Assembly: GCA_009823505.1 (NCBI GenBank) | Contig: VZQC01006250.1 | Location: forward strand, 2,242,433 to 2,306,432 | Reading direction: 5' to 3' | From: Rhizomys pruinosus | Taxonomy: Eukaryota > Chordata > Mammalia > Rodentia > Spalacidae | DNA length: 64,000 bases | Shown here: one piece after another, positions 12,828 to 23,727 of the stretch | How the letters are laid out: every line of letters starts with the position of its first letter | How positions within the stretch are numbered: position 1 is the stretch's first letter | Translations under genes and position numbers: made by a program | Notes under the pieces: generated by a model | Seen by the model: only the letters and a program-made list of their open reading frames with translations | Told to the model about the DNA's origin: nothing | The model's database searches: none

Positions 12828-13045
12828 AGGTCTAGAAAGTTACAGCCCATAGGCCAAATCTGGCCTGCTGCCTATTAGACAATAAAGTTTTATAGGACAC
12901 AGCCACATTCACTCTTTTACATGTTTCCCACAGTTGTTTTCATGCTATAACCAGAACTGAGTAAGGCTGTTACACAGAATGTATTTCTCAAAAAGCTGAA
13001 AATACTATCTGGCCGTTTATAGAAACTATCTTCTGTCCTCTGAAA
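12828..13045 (+). mobile_element. Ancient hAT-like MER element
   Basis: GGCCAAATCTGGCCTGCTGC, AATAAAGTTTTATAGGACAC and ACTATCTGGCCGTTTATAGA match a well-known old eutherian DNA-transposon relic with hAT-type ends. The exact family name is not certain. A second, inverted copy lies at 4455-4562. Confidence 0.65.
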
Positions 13046-13780
13046 TAAAACTGCAATTATATCTGGTAGCCAAAGTGAGTAATAATTTAAAATTGTTATT
13101 ACTTCTCTACTTTCTCAACGCTGGTGATCTTTGACTTATGATGGCACACACACACTCCAAAAAAAACCCCCAAATCAATTGGAAATGTAGTTAATATCCT
13201 TCATCTACTACACATCCCAGTACAGCATACAGCACTACAGCACTATGGTTTCCTTTGGAGATTCCAGGGCTGCTTGTGATCAGAAGACAAGATGTGGATG
13301 CTACATCAGTCACCCAATGAAAACCCTAAATTCAAAATTCAAAGTTCAGCTTCTATTGTCTGCCTCTAGCTCTTCATCTAAGAGTGTGGCCCTGTGAATT
13401 TTTCCCCATTCAAGATGACATGTCAACTGATGTTGTCATTATACAGGTCTTATTTAAATAACTAAAGTGCTGAGATTTCATGAGAACAGCTTTGGTGCCA
13501 TGTCTAAAAGATTCTATCTAGCACCAGATGCTCTGATCTTCTGGCTCTTAGAATCTTTCTGTACCCTCTTCTGTGATGTTCACTGAGCCTTGAGTGTAAT
13601 GGTTGTGCTAATATATATTAATTGGGGCTGGGTAGCACATGGTCACTTACTGTTATAGATCTCTGTAAGAGTCTTCATCTTTTGCAAAAAAATCAGTTTT
13701 TTCCAGGGATCGATGATCTCCCTAATAGGTTATCCAATTCCAGCTGGTCAGTATTCTACACTAACTGGGCTTAGTAGGTT
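13046..13780. other. Intronic sequence, nothing recognised
   Basis: No gene or clear repeat apart from a short CACA run near 13145. Confidence 0.5.
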
Positions 13781-13781
13781 A

Positions 13782-13832
13782 TATGTACATATGAATTTAT
13801 ACATATATATACACACATATGTATGTATATTT
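13782..13832. repeat. AT/ACAT-rich simple sequence
   Basis: Alternating ATAT, ACAT and ATGT units. Confidence 0.85.
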
Positions 13833-13994
13833 AACAATAATTAAAGATGCCATGAATTTGAAAGCGAGTGGGGGCATGGGAGGACTTGGAGCGAGAAGAG
13901 GAAGAAGTACTGCTGTAAATATAGTATTCATGTAGGAAACTCTCAAAAAAGGGACATTTTAAAAATATTTATTATATGAATGTATGAAATTGTC

Positions 13995-14142
13995 TTGTTT
14001 TTATTTATTTATTTATTTATTTGGTCCTTTTGAAACAGAGTCTTCCTTTAGTCCCAGCTGGCCTGGAGCTCGCTATGTAGACCAAGCTGGCCTGGAACTC
14101 ACAGAGATCTGCCTGCCTCTGCCTCCCGAGTGCTGGGACTGT
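13995..14142 (-). mobile_element. B1 SINE with (TTTA)n tail
   Basis: The minus-strand B1 body (CAGCTGGCCTGGAGCTCGC to CCCGAGTGCTGGGA) is preceded by TTTATTTATTTA, the complement of its tail. The head is truncated. Confidence 0.9.
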
Positions 14143-14199
14143 CAAGGAATAAAAGATAAATTTAAAAAAAAAAGAAAAAGAAAAAAACTATAACCAAAG

Positions 14200-14859
14200 T
14201 TCATCTACTGAATGCATATAGTTTTATAGCATTGTAAAGTTGAAAAAAACTCTAAATTAGGAACTAGAGTTGCAAAAATGAGCTACACTTTTCAGGGGCA
14301 TGGAGACTTGGTGAACAGTAGAAACATAATTTATGTGGTAAGTAGAACAGACAAAACCTGACTGATAGGAAAGAACAATGTGGAGAAGAAGCCTAAGCAT
14401 GCAGAACACGGCCCAAGTCCCTTTCCAGACACCTAGTCACCTGGCTTTGGGATCCTCATATAGTTTCAGCTCTCCCACTTCATTGGCTGCAATTTTCCAG
14501 GCTGTGACACTTCTAGGTTCAAGACATTTCTGCTCCAGGCCCAGGGCTCAGTGTATGTGGAAGGGAAGCTTTTCTTCTTTTCCCTACCCCCTAGGTGTAT
14601 GACCAAGGCAATCACCACCTCACCATCCCTAAGACTTAAGCATTCCCTTGACTAGTTGCCCTGCCTAGTTAATTTGAACAGAATTCAAGATTCTAATTCA
14701 AGATTCTAATTCAAGATTCCTAAATCTTCTTCCCTTTGCCTCTCTCTGTGTGTATAAACAGTATCCGCCGAAAGCTAAATCTAGGAATTATCCTTGCTGA
14801 AAGTAAAACCCAGGAATCGTCAATCTGTTCCTTTCCTTCACAATAACAAACATTAAAAC
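14200..14859. other. Intronic sequence, nothing recognised
   Basis: No gene or repeat assigned. A short direct repeat of ATTCAAGATTCTA occurs near 14680-14715. Confidence 0.5.
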
Positions 14860-15315
14860 ATTCTTACCACATCACCCTAACTCCCCAGTGCTTCTTTCAC
14901 AGAAAGTGACACCATCCCCTCACCCACTTCCATTACTGTCCCCCCTAACCTGGACCTCTCTAGTGATCCAGTTGGCCTCTCTGGCCATTTTGCTGTCCTC
15001 ACATTGTTACTAGCATGCTCCTTCCTGAGGCCTTTCTTCTGCTCTCCCTACAGTGAAAGGAGGCACTTTCTCTGCCATCATCCTTCACCATTGCCAACTT
15101 TCAGGTCTCTTACTACTCCTCGAAAGCATGCCAGTGCTGATCTCTTCTGTATTTACCCACATTATAATTTCTTCTTCATTGCAATCTTTTATGGTATCTA
15201 TTTGCTTATATTTATTTTCTAGCTTCCCGTTTAGATGTAAGTTCTGTAAGGGCAGGATTTCATCTTGTCTGCAGTTTCCTACACGTACCTGCACAGTATT
15301 TGAATGAAGGCAGCA
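14860..15315 (+). mobile_element. L2 (LINE2) 3' end relic
   Basis: TTAGATGTAAGTTCTGTAAG followed by GGGCAGGATTTCATCTTG and a diverged ATTTGAATGAAGG is the characteristic 3' end of mammalian L2. The upstream part keeps CAGGTCTCTTA-like L2 words. Confidence 0.7.
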
Positions 15316-15895
15316 TATAAACTAATGTCAAATATACAAATGTCAAAACTAAGCCATAAAAACAAATAGAAAAGAAAATGAGTTAAATGACAGAGGCTCA
15401 GTCAATGAAAAGTATGAAGTGATGTTTAAAATTTAGAGGAGTAGAACACAATAGTAAGCTTTGGCATAGCAATTATAACAAAAATTAATAATGCTCTATG
15501 CAAAGAGTAAGAGTTTAGAGTAAAGGAGAGCCATCTTAGCCCTGATGAAATAGAGATGGGAGGAGCTGGCTACTGAAATGCAAAGACCATTGGATGGAGG
15601 GTCTCTAACAAGATACTACCTGGAAACCACAGGGGAAAACAGTAAAGCCTTGGGAAACCACAGAGAGTCTTACAATAAAAGACGGTAAACTATAATTCAA
15701 TTGTAAAGCTGGCTAATCTCACCAATATTCAAAGATGTAAATAATTCCCTATACCATAAGAAAATAGGCATAAAAATATTCCAGTGATTATCCTCAGTTG
15801 AGTGATAAGTCATGATCTTTTTTAAAGTAAACAAAAAGTTAGGAACAATTCCCTAAATGGCCTGTGTGGCTCCCAAATATATGGGCTTAAAAGTC

Positions 15896-15931
<36 letters not shown>

Positions 15932-17420
15932 CTTCAATGAGCCAAAGTTTCCTGGCTACATGTCATCTCAGAGAAAGTGATTTCTCTGTGAAAGAATTAC
16001 ATGTGGTCAAACAAAACCAAAGACAAGAAAAATGCTTCCTCTAACATTTGATTCAACAGAAAGGAAGTTCATGATGCCTTGAGTGGAAAATGCCTAAGAA
16101 AATGCCACACAAGCAGCTAGTGTGTACTGTTTACAGCTCCTCTGCCAGAGAGTTATTATATGAGAGCAACAATAAAAGATTGCTGTCCATCCTAGCTAGC
16201 AGAAGCCAGCAGGACTAGCCTGAGTTAGCAGCTGCAGCCAGATACAATCTGCTTTGCCAGGAAAGGGTAAGGTCAGGTAGGTGTGGGTCTGGCTTTCTGA
16301 GCAGCAGGGTTTAGTTACAGGAAGCACAAAGACTGGAAAACAGAACCCTGCCTCCTGCTCTGCTGCTTGCTCTTTTCTAGGGTACATGTGGAAAAGGCAG
16401 GAAAAGGATACAAAAGGATGCCATCAGGACTGCTAAGTGTGAGAGGACTACAAAAGGCAAACAGAAGAGCCCATGAATATGGCCACATAAGAAGTAGGTA
16501 CAAGGGTGCAAGATCTTCTAGTTGTCAGTGCTGTCTGTGTGGTGGGGAGAGGGGATCAGAGTGAACAGAAGGAGAAAAAACACAGTGGCCACATGTTTCA
16601 GGAGTAAAAAGTCCTGTTTATGTACATGTACATAGATGTGATTCTAGAGCAATCCATCTAGCTGTCTGTGGCTTAACTAGGACCCCAGAGAGTAAAGCTA
16701 TGGCTGAGCAGAGGACTGCACTGTTTGAGAATGGCCTCACTATGTGTGTCCAGGTATGCATGGATGCATGGCATGGCTCCTAGCCCAGACCAAGGCTGAT
16801 GTTTAGAACCCCATTCATATGCTAATCTACCAGTGAAAAATTCCAGCTTAAAAAAAAAAAATCTGACATCATCCTTATACTATGTAAACTCAAAAGTAAA
16901 TAAAGAAGTATTTCCAATAAGGGCTTTCATGGAGAACAAGAGCCTGCATTACAGAAGATGAGGTAAAAATCCCCCAATGAATCATGGTCCATGGACTCAC
17001 TACCCTACACACTGCCTTTGTCAGTTCTACTCCCCACATTGTGGAGTGCTGGCTTCCCATCTTCTCTCCTAACAGCTTAGCAAAAATAGCTGTTCAAAAA
17101 CAATATTTTCATGAGTTTATATTTTTGCCCATAAAAGCAAATCAAAACCTATTCATAAGGCTGAAAGACAAATGTGCTATAGTTTTATGACACTGCAATT
17201 TTCTTTTTATTTGATAAAGGTTCAGCTTCTGCTGATGCAACATCTTCCAAATCTGTAGGTGCTTCTCACTAACATAAGGAAGGTCAGTGGCCCCAATGGG
17301 ATAATGTTTAATGATCTTCATTCCTAAAATGTTGGAACTTTTCTTTCCTAGTTCAGTGTTAATGCTTAAGTCATAATTCCTTGTTTACTTTCTAATATCC
17401 TCTAAGAACCTCTAGTCCAT
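15316..17420. other. Mostly unique intronic sequence
   Basis: Apart from the CA run I recognise nothing. The three overlapping ORFs of about 60 codons near 16200-16560 lie on both strands without domain features. Confidence 0.5.
15899..15928. repeat. (CA)n microsatellite
   Basis: About 15 CA units. Confidence 0.95.
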
Positions 17421-17426
17421 TCCTTT

Positions 17427-17640
17427 ATTATTTTTATTTTGTATGTTATGAATGTGTTGCCTGCATGTATGTTTCCTGCAATGCCTGTGGAAGTCAGAAG
17501 AGGGTGTCAGATTCCCTTAGAACTGGAGTTGCAGACAGTTGTTAGCCACCATGTGGGTGCTGGGATTCAAACTCAGGTCCTCTGCAAGAGAAGTCAGTGC
17601 TCTTAACCACTAAGCCCTCTCTCCAGCCCCTAAAATATTG
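17427..17640 (-). mobile_element. B2 SINE, older form
   Basis: A minus-strand B2 without the 17-base duplication, ending in TCTCTCCAGCCCC. ATTATTTTTATTTTGTA is found on both sides and is the likely target duplication. Confidence 0.9.
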
Positions 17641-17763
17641 TATTTATTATTTTTATTTTGTAATCCATTCCTTTAAATCTTTCCTAAATTCCAAGTAAAA
17701 AAAAATACTAAGAACAAAACAGTATGCCTTAATAAAAATTATTTTTAAGCAAAACACTATTTT

Positions 17764-17830
17764 GTGAGCCAGGTATGGTAATATATTCCTGTAATCCCAC
17801 CAATCAAGAATTTAAGACAGACATAGACAC
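17764..17830 (+). mobile_element. B1 SINE fragment, weak
   Basis: GAGCCAGGTATGGTAATATA and CTGTAATCCCACCAATCAAG resemble a B1 head. Confidence 0.5.
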
Positions 17831-18367
17831 ACAGAATATTTTGGTCTCTCATGAGGGGAATTATGTATTATAAAAAGTCTTTTGTGCAAAAAAAAAAGTC
17901 TTTTGTATATTTTCCCCCCAGCTTAAATATTTTTCTTCTTTGGGGGGGTCCGGTTAAATATTTCTTTAGACTTGACTCACTATATGGTTTTGGGGAAGGG
18001 AAAGGTCAAGCAAAGTAGAAACAACGAGGGAAAATAGCTTATTACCTACCCAATATGATGATGCTGAGGCTTCTCTTATACACTTGCTCTAATACACACT
18101 TGCTTAAACCAGTTGGCAGTGAGACTGAAAGCTCCTTGAGGAAAGTTACTGTCCTGCCTAGGAGTTCGGGTCTAAATCTGTCTGTATGAGTCCTTCCTAT
18201 AGAAACCTGAAACTTGACTCTCCAGACCACAGGCCATATGGTAGATTCTCAGACTGATTAACTTTCAAACAAGTTTTCATTTTTCTGTTCAGTTATTTTG
18301 TCTGTTCACTTCAGGAATGATGAGTTATTTAGAAGTTAGCTCAGTGGTCTTCCTGCTCTAATGATGT
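17831..18367. other. Intronic sequence, nothing recognised
   Basis: No gene or repeat assigned. Confidence 0.5.
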
Positions 18368-18427
18368 AGTTTATTTTATTTTATTTTATTTTATTTTATT
18401 TTATTTTATTTTATTTTATTTTATTAT
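18368..18427. repeat. (TTTTA)n pentanucleotide microsatellite
   Basis: Twelve TTTTA-type units without interruption. Confidence 0.97.
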
Positions 18428-18689
18428 AGGCTCTTTAAAGGAAAGAAGGGTTCATTCTGAGAAAAAAAATAAAATAAAGGAAAGGAGAGCTTTCTAAGAG
18501 TAGTGAAGACTAGTATATCTACTATGCTTCAGCCCCCATATCTAAAGAAAGTGACCTTTTGCTTTGTGCAGAAAATACCCCCAAATTACCTTAATCTGAA
18601 TGGCAACACTGAATCTTAATCATTTGAGGTTATCTTCAACAAGCACATTTTTGTTTATTTTTTTCTGGGGATTGAACACAGGAACAAAT

Positions 18690-18855
18690 ATATTTTTAAA
18701 ATATTTATGTGTATATATTTTCTGCATGTATGTATGTGCACCATGTATGTGTCTGGTATCTGTGAAAGCCGGAAGTTATTTAATCCCCAGAAAATGGAGT
18801 TACAGATGGTTGTAAGTTACCATGTTGTGCTGGGAACCCAAACCAGGTCTTCTAT
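18690..18855 (-). mobile_element. B2 SINE, diverged and cut short
   Basis: TCTGCATGTATGTATGTGCA to GCTGGGAACCCAAACCAGGT is a minus-strand B2 lacking its tRNA-like head. A B1 fragment follows. Confidence 0.75.
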
Positions 18856-18920
18856 TCTTGAGGCCTGGTCTCATTCTTTTTATGTAGCCCAGGCTGGCCT
18901 CAAACACTTAAGCTCTCTTG
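18856..18920 (-). mobile_element. B1 SINE fragment
   Basis: GTAGCCCAGGCTGGCCTCAA and flanks. Confidence 0.65.
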
Positions 18921-19609
18921 AAAGGCCAAGAAAACAAAGAATCTCACTTAGAATATAAGACAGAACAGGAAGCAAGACCCCTTTGTAGAAGCTAGTGGAA
19001 CCTTCCACAGGGAGAACACTAACTTCTGGTAAATGCACTTTAAGATAGTTACCTGGAGCTCCAAAATATCTAGGGTACAGGAAAAAGTTATAGAAAACAT
19101 AATAGTTATCAAACAAAGAGATGGTTTCAAAAATGTCATCCTTTTTAATTTGTGAAATCTGAGGCAAGAAGTAGTATAACAAAGTTTGTAAAATAATGAC
19201 TATGAAGACTGTACACCACTTAATTCAGAGTCTAGATAAAAAACAAACCTGTCCCTTAAGCTTGATTAAGTACTAAATTAACAAAATAATGTCAATCTTC
19301 AGCTAAGCTACACATAAAAAACACTTGACTTCTGACGCATCTGGATGAACTCGGTCTATTTAGAAATCAGATAAGCACAAAAGAAACCACAGATTTTAGA
19401 GGCAAAGTTGCTAACAGAGACTATCTCCAGTGCTGTTCACATTCATGTATCAACCCCAGTGCCTAGAATACAGAGGCATTCTGCACTATATCTTGTTAGA
19501 GAATAAATAAGAGCAGAATATTTTACTATCTTCAGAAAAAGACACTGATTTTTTAACTTAACTGGATCTGGAATTAACTAAAATGTTAGAGACGTTACTT
19601 TAATTGATG
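18921..19609. other. Intronic sequence with a possible L2 tail
   Basis: 19425-19510 (CCCCAGTGCCTAGAATACAG, then GAATAAATAA) resembles a decayed L2 3' end. The rest is unassigned. Confidence 0.4.
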
Positions 19610-20022
19610 TGGAAAGACCCACCCTAAACATTGATCTTATACATGAGGGACTTTCTTGATCACATTTTTGAATCAGGGAGACACATCATAAGTGTGGCAG
19701 AAACTTCTGGTGGCAGCCCAGACCAAAAGACATGGGAAAAGGAAGCTTCTGCTTTTTTGCCTGCCTTCTCTCTCACTGGCAAGTTTATCTACCCTATTGC
19801 TGTGGCATTCCTTGGCTAATATTATAACCAACTTCTTCAGGTTTTCAATGTAGACTAAAGACCAGCAGTTTTCCAGGAATCTTCCAGGACTTTAGCATCA
19901 GATTGGCACTACTGAGATATCCAGCCTCACAGACTGAGCAACTACTGGATTCTTAGTCGCTCTAGTATGAGCTAGCCATTGTTGGACTATCTGGAATATA
20001 TCCTATAAGAAGTCAATCTAAT
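19610..20022 (+). repeat. Rodent interspersed repeat of uncertain class
   Basis: Phrases such as GGTGGCAGCCCAGACCAAAAG, GACTGAGCAACTACTGGATT and GCCATTGTTGGACTATCTGG look like a dispersed rodent repeat that ends in a CTAATAA-like 3' end. I cannot name the family. Confidence 0.4.
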
Positions 20023-20025
20023 AAG

Positions 20026-20027
<2 letters not shown>

Positions 20028-20073
<46 letters not shown>
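20028..20073. repeat. (CA)n microsatellite
   Basis: About 23 CA units. Confidence 0.97.
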
Positions 20074-20076
<3 letters not shown>

Positions 20077-20084
20077 ATTAGTGT

Positions 20085-20216
20085 TTGTCTGTTGTCTTTT
20101 TGAGACAGGGTCTCCCTGTAGCCCCAGCTGGCCTGGACCTCACTATGTAGACCAGGCTGGCCTTGAACTCACAGAGATCTGCCTGCTTCTGCCTCCCTGT
20201 ACCACCACACCTGACC
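20085..20216 (-). mobile_element. B1 SINE, head deleted
   Basis: The minus-strand B1 body is intact through CTGCCTGCTTCTGCCTCCC. The AAGTGCTGGGATTAAAGGC segment is missing before ACCACCACACC. Confidence 0.88.
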
Positions 20217-20384
20217 AGTTCTGTTCTTTTAGAGAACCCTGAAAATTCTAGAAGTTCTAATGAGGAATTGTTTCCACAACAAATATGTAACAAACATGAT
20301 AGGAGCACACAAGTCAGTCACTGAATATAAGGTGTTAAAAGTATTCTTTTTTTGTTTGTTTTTGCACCAAACACATTCAGATTT

Positions 20385-20613
20385 CTTTCTTTTTATTAAA
20401 TTTATTATTATTATTGTTTTTATGTGTATGAATGTACTGTCTGCATGCAGGTTGGTGCACCCATGTGGTGCAATGCCACAGAGGTCAGAAGAGGGCGTCG
20501 GATTACCCTAGAACTGGAGTTAAAGACAGTTCTTAGCTGCCATGTGGGTGCTGGGAATCGAACCCGGGTCCTCTGCAAGAGCAGTAGGCACTCTTAACTG
20601 CTGAGCCATTTTT
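20385..20613 (-). mobile_element. B2 SINE, shorter form
   Basis: A minus-strand B2 with well-preserved GGGAATCGAACCCGGGTCC. It has only one GAACTGGAGTT unit and lacks the last head bases. Confidence 0.92.
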
Positions 20614-20964
20614 TTAAACAAATGACAAAGACCCAACTTACCAGCTTTTTTAAACCTAAGCTTAACATTACATATTTAAACAGTTGTCAGAACTGACAAA
20701 CTCACCAGTATTCATGCACACCTAGAAAATATCCTTAATTCATACTAAATCAGATATATATTACCATTGATGCAGTAATAACTGTCATTACTAAACAGTG
20801 AAAGAATTGAAATACTTCTGTAGAAGATTCCACCTGGCAATGTTCACTTTTCAGCAGGCTGACACTAGGACTCACATCAACACAACTAAAGCAGATTCCA
20901 TGCTGGTGTTAAAATAGTCTTCTAGCACTACTCAGAGTCAGAAGCTCATCTTGGATTATATTTA

Positions 20965-20967
<3 letters not shown>
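20614..20967. other. Intronic sequence, nothing recognised
   Basis: No gene or repeat assigned. Confidence 0.5.
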
Positions 20968-20996
<29 letters not shown>

Positions 20997-21100
20997 TCCA
21001 AAGTGCAGTTCAAGGGCAGCCTGGTCTACGGAGTAAGTTCCAGGCCAGCTGGGGCTATAGGGAGACCCTGTCTCAAAAACAAACAAACAAACAAACAGGC
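20968..21100 (+). mobile_element. (AAAAC)n plus 5'-truncated B1
   Basis: Five AAAAC units lead into a B1 that begins only at AGTTCAAGGGCAGCCTGG and ends in (CAAA)n. Confidence 0.88.
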
Positions 21101-21271
21101 ATACAGAGATTACAACAATTTTAAAGACAAAGAAAATGTTCCTACCATGTGGTCTCAACAACAAATTCAGAAGTCTATGACAAATCCAGGCTCTGATGAG
21201 CTGTTTATAAATACTTTACATAAGGTACAGTTATACTGAAAGTTGAGTTCATTTGAAATCTTCAAAAAAAT

Positions 21272-21343
21272 GTTCCCAGGACAGCTGGGGCTACAGGGAG
21301 ACCCTGTCTCCAAAAGACCAAAAATAAATAAATAAATAAATAA
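21272..21343 (+). mobile_element. B1 SINE, 5'-truncated
   Basis: Only the last part (CCAGGACAGCTGGGGCTACA) and an (AATA)n tail remain. AATGTTCC flanks both sides as a short target duplication. It lies just beyond the 3' end of the DNAJB6 pseudogene. Confidence 0.85.
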
Positions 21344-21409
21344 AATAATGTTCCTGTTAATGCTCACATGGTGCTTGTTATTAACATTCTGTTAAATCTG
21401 GACCCTGAA

Positions 21410-22255
21410 TTACTTGTTATCCAAGCAAAGCTCCTTACCATTTATCATTAAGGGCTTTAACTGGCCGTCCTCTTCAACTTCTACTCTCTCTTGACCATTC
21501 TCCACACTTCTCTTTGTAGTGATTTTTCTGACATTAACTACTTTAGTAGAAGTTTATATTGATTTGAAGTTACCCATCTTACTGCCACCAAATGACGTCG
21601 AGGAGAATGAAGTAAGGCCCCCATGACCCAATGACCCGAACAAAGTGAATCCTGTATCAAATGACGAAAAGCCACCTCCAAATGTCGGAATTCACTGAAG
21701 GTAGAGAAAATATCTCTACACCTTGGTTTCTGCTTCCTCAGGGACCCCTCCACTTCCCCAATAAGTCATCAAATGGGTGAAAGAGTAGAATGAAAATGGG
21801 TCCCTTCCACCAAAAAATTCCCTGAAAACATCATCTGGATTATGGAATTTGAACTCAAACTCAGACTGTCAAAATGACCCTCCTCTTCCTCCTCCTCCTC
21901 CTCCTCCTCCTCCTCCTCCTCCATGCCTCCTCCTCCCTCCTCCTCCTCTTCTTCTCCCTCTTCCTCCTCCTCCTCCTCCCTTCTTCCTCCTCCTCCTCTT
22001 CCTCTTCTTCCTCCTCCTCCTCTTCCTCTTCCTCCTCCTCCTTCTCCTCTATCTACCCCTTCTTTGCCATTATTTGTCTTAGATGTCCAGCTTTTTATCA
22101 TGTGCCTCAGCTACTTGCTTGAATTTTCACTCTGCTTCTTTGTTCTCAGGATTTTTATCAGGGTGCCACTTAAATGCCTATTTCCAATATGCCTTTTTCA
22201 TATCCTTGGGTGAAGTATGTCTCTGCACACCTAGAACTTCATAGTAATCCACCAT
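21410..22255 (-). pseudogene. Dnajb6: Processed pseudogene of DNAJB6
   Basis: Reading the minus strand from an ATG at 22255, the start MVDYYEVLGVQRH, the J-domain core WHPDKNPENKE, then SHFD-like and [18 protein letters not shown], and the end [16 protein letters not shown] with a final LDNK before a TAA (21412-21410), follow the short DNAJB6 co-chaperone isoform from end to end without introns. At least two in-frame stops lie near the HPD motif (TAG before it, TGA after KEAE), and several frameshifts follow, so it is dead. The glycine-rich linker after the J-domain has expanded into about 170 bases of GGA/GAG codon-like repeat. Intron loss marks a retrocopy. No clear poly-A remains; truncated B1 sequence lies about 65 bases past the stop. 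It is minus-strand, like Gmds. Confidence 0.93.
21878..22050. repeat. (TCC/CTC)n expansion inside the DNAJB6 pseudogene
   Basis: The tract is a pyrimidine-only tandem of TCC, CTT and CCT units. It sits exactly where the parent protein has its polyglycine linker, so it probably grew from GGA codons. Confidence 0.95.
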
Positions 22256-22359
22256 GTTTTAACAGATTATTGGAACAAATCCTAGGACATAGCAGCAGGG
22301 TAAAGTGGGGTGGGGCAGGGCTCCTGCTGGATGTGAACTTGTAATTCAATTTTTTTCAC

Positions 22360-22430
22360 CTTCGTGATGAAGATCCAACCAGGGCCTTGCTCTGGCTAAT
22401 CAAGTGCTTTCCCACAGAGTGACATTCCCA
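22360..22430 (-). mobile_element. ID-type SINE fragment, weak
   Basis: ACCAGGGCCTTGCTCTGGCT and CAAGTGCTTTCCCACAGAGT resemble a minus-strand ID head. Confidence 0.5.
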
Positions 22431-22640
22431 ATATAAAAATCAATGCTTAAAAAATGAGCATCAATGTTAAGAAGAAGAATGAGTAAGGTCTATAATTAAG
22501 GAAGAGTTTATCGAGAAGAAATGAAAATAAGACACCATTCTGAAAATGATTTTAAAGTGTATCGTCTTAACACTGACTAAATTGTATCTCAAAGTATCAA
22601 GTTAAAAAAGAGAACAAAGGCTATAAAAAGAAACCAAAGG

Positions 22641-22797
22641 GTTTTGTTTGTTTTTGTTTGCTTGAGACAGGATCTCACTATGTAGTCCCGACAATCCTAG
22701 AACTCTGTAGACCGGGCTGAACTCAAACTCACAGAGCTCTGCCTATCTCTGCCTCTGGAGTACTGAGATTAAAGGTGTATAACGCCATATCTGGCTA
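22641..22797 (-). mobile_element. B1 SINE, diverged
   Basis: GAGACAGGATCTCACTATGT to GATTAAAGGTGTATAACGCC on the plus strand, the complement of a B1, preceded by a T-rich tail. Confidence 0.85.
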
Positions 22798-23455
22798 GAA
22801 ATCATGTTTTTAAAAAAAGGCAAAAGGAAATAAGAATAAATTTCTAAACAAATCTAAAAATAGTTCTATAAAAAGAACATATAACCATCAAGTCTCAAGT
22901 TATAAGGCTTGAAGAAAGGTACAAGACTCTACACAACACACCTACTCACCTCCCAGCAAGAAAAGATGCCTGTGATGCCTATTCTGCTTGGACTCTCAAC
23001 ATCTAGCATAGCATCAAGAATGCAACCCAAGACTTAAAAGTCTGGTAGAGAAGGAACAAGAAAAGGAAAAGTGACTGGTCCTCAGACATAAAGAGGTCGG
23101 CTGCCCTAACTCGGGTCTCTGAGAACTGAAAAGTGGCAAAGTTTACCAAGTCTTGAAACCTGCCATGAGCAAGATGGGCAAGTTAGAATTTGTACCTAGG
23201 CTTCAAGTGTTCTTTTGGCATTTGAGAAATGGCACACTTCCATGTGCTAAGTGGAATTACTTTATTCTTCCAGGATTTCATGGTGCACAAAGCCCTGCCT
23301 GGTACAGTGGCATATTTATGAAAGCATGAAAAATGGTCCAAGACAACTAGCAAGTACCTAGAACTATAAGTTCCAACATTTCTTTTATTTAAAAGAAACA
23401 TGTTTTCTTTCAAGATTTATTATAGTAAGTAGAGGTATTAAAGCAAGGGTAATCT
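22798..23455. other. Intronic sequence, nothing recognised
   Basis: No gene or repeat assigned. Confidence 0.5.
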
Positions 23456-23468
23456 CTGAATGATGTTC

Positions 23469-23470
<2 letters not shown>

Positions 23471-23511
<41 letters not shown>

Positions 23512-23712
23512 CTATTTTATGTGTATGAGTGTCTGCATGTAGGTTTGTGCACCCATGTCGCACAATGCTGCAAAGGTCAGAAGACGGTGTTGGATTCCCC
23601 AGGAACTGGAGTTAAAAATGGTTTTTAGCTGCCATGTGGGTGCTGGGAATTGAACCCGGGTCCTCTGCAAGAGCAGTCAGCGCTCTTAACCGCTGAGCCT
23701 TCTCTCCAGCCC
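23471..23712 (-). mobile_element. B2 SINE with exact 15-bp target duplication
   Basis: CTGAATGATGTTCTT flanks it at 23456-23470 and 23713-23727. The tail is a (TTTA)n run of about 40 bases. The body is the shorter B2 form (one GAACTGGAGTT). Confidence 0.96.
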
Positions 23713-23727
23713 CTGAATGATGTTCTT

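Noticed and set aside
21849..22213. Proline-, leucine- and serine-rich ORFs on the plus strand
   Set aside because: They are translations of the pyrimidine microsatellite inside the DNAJB6 pseudogene.
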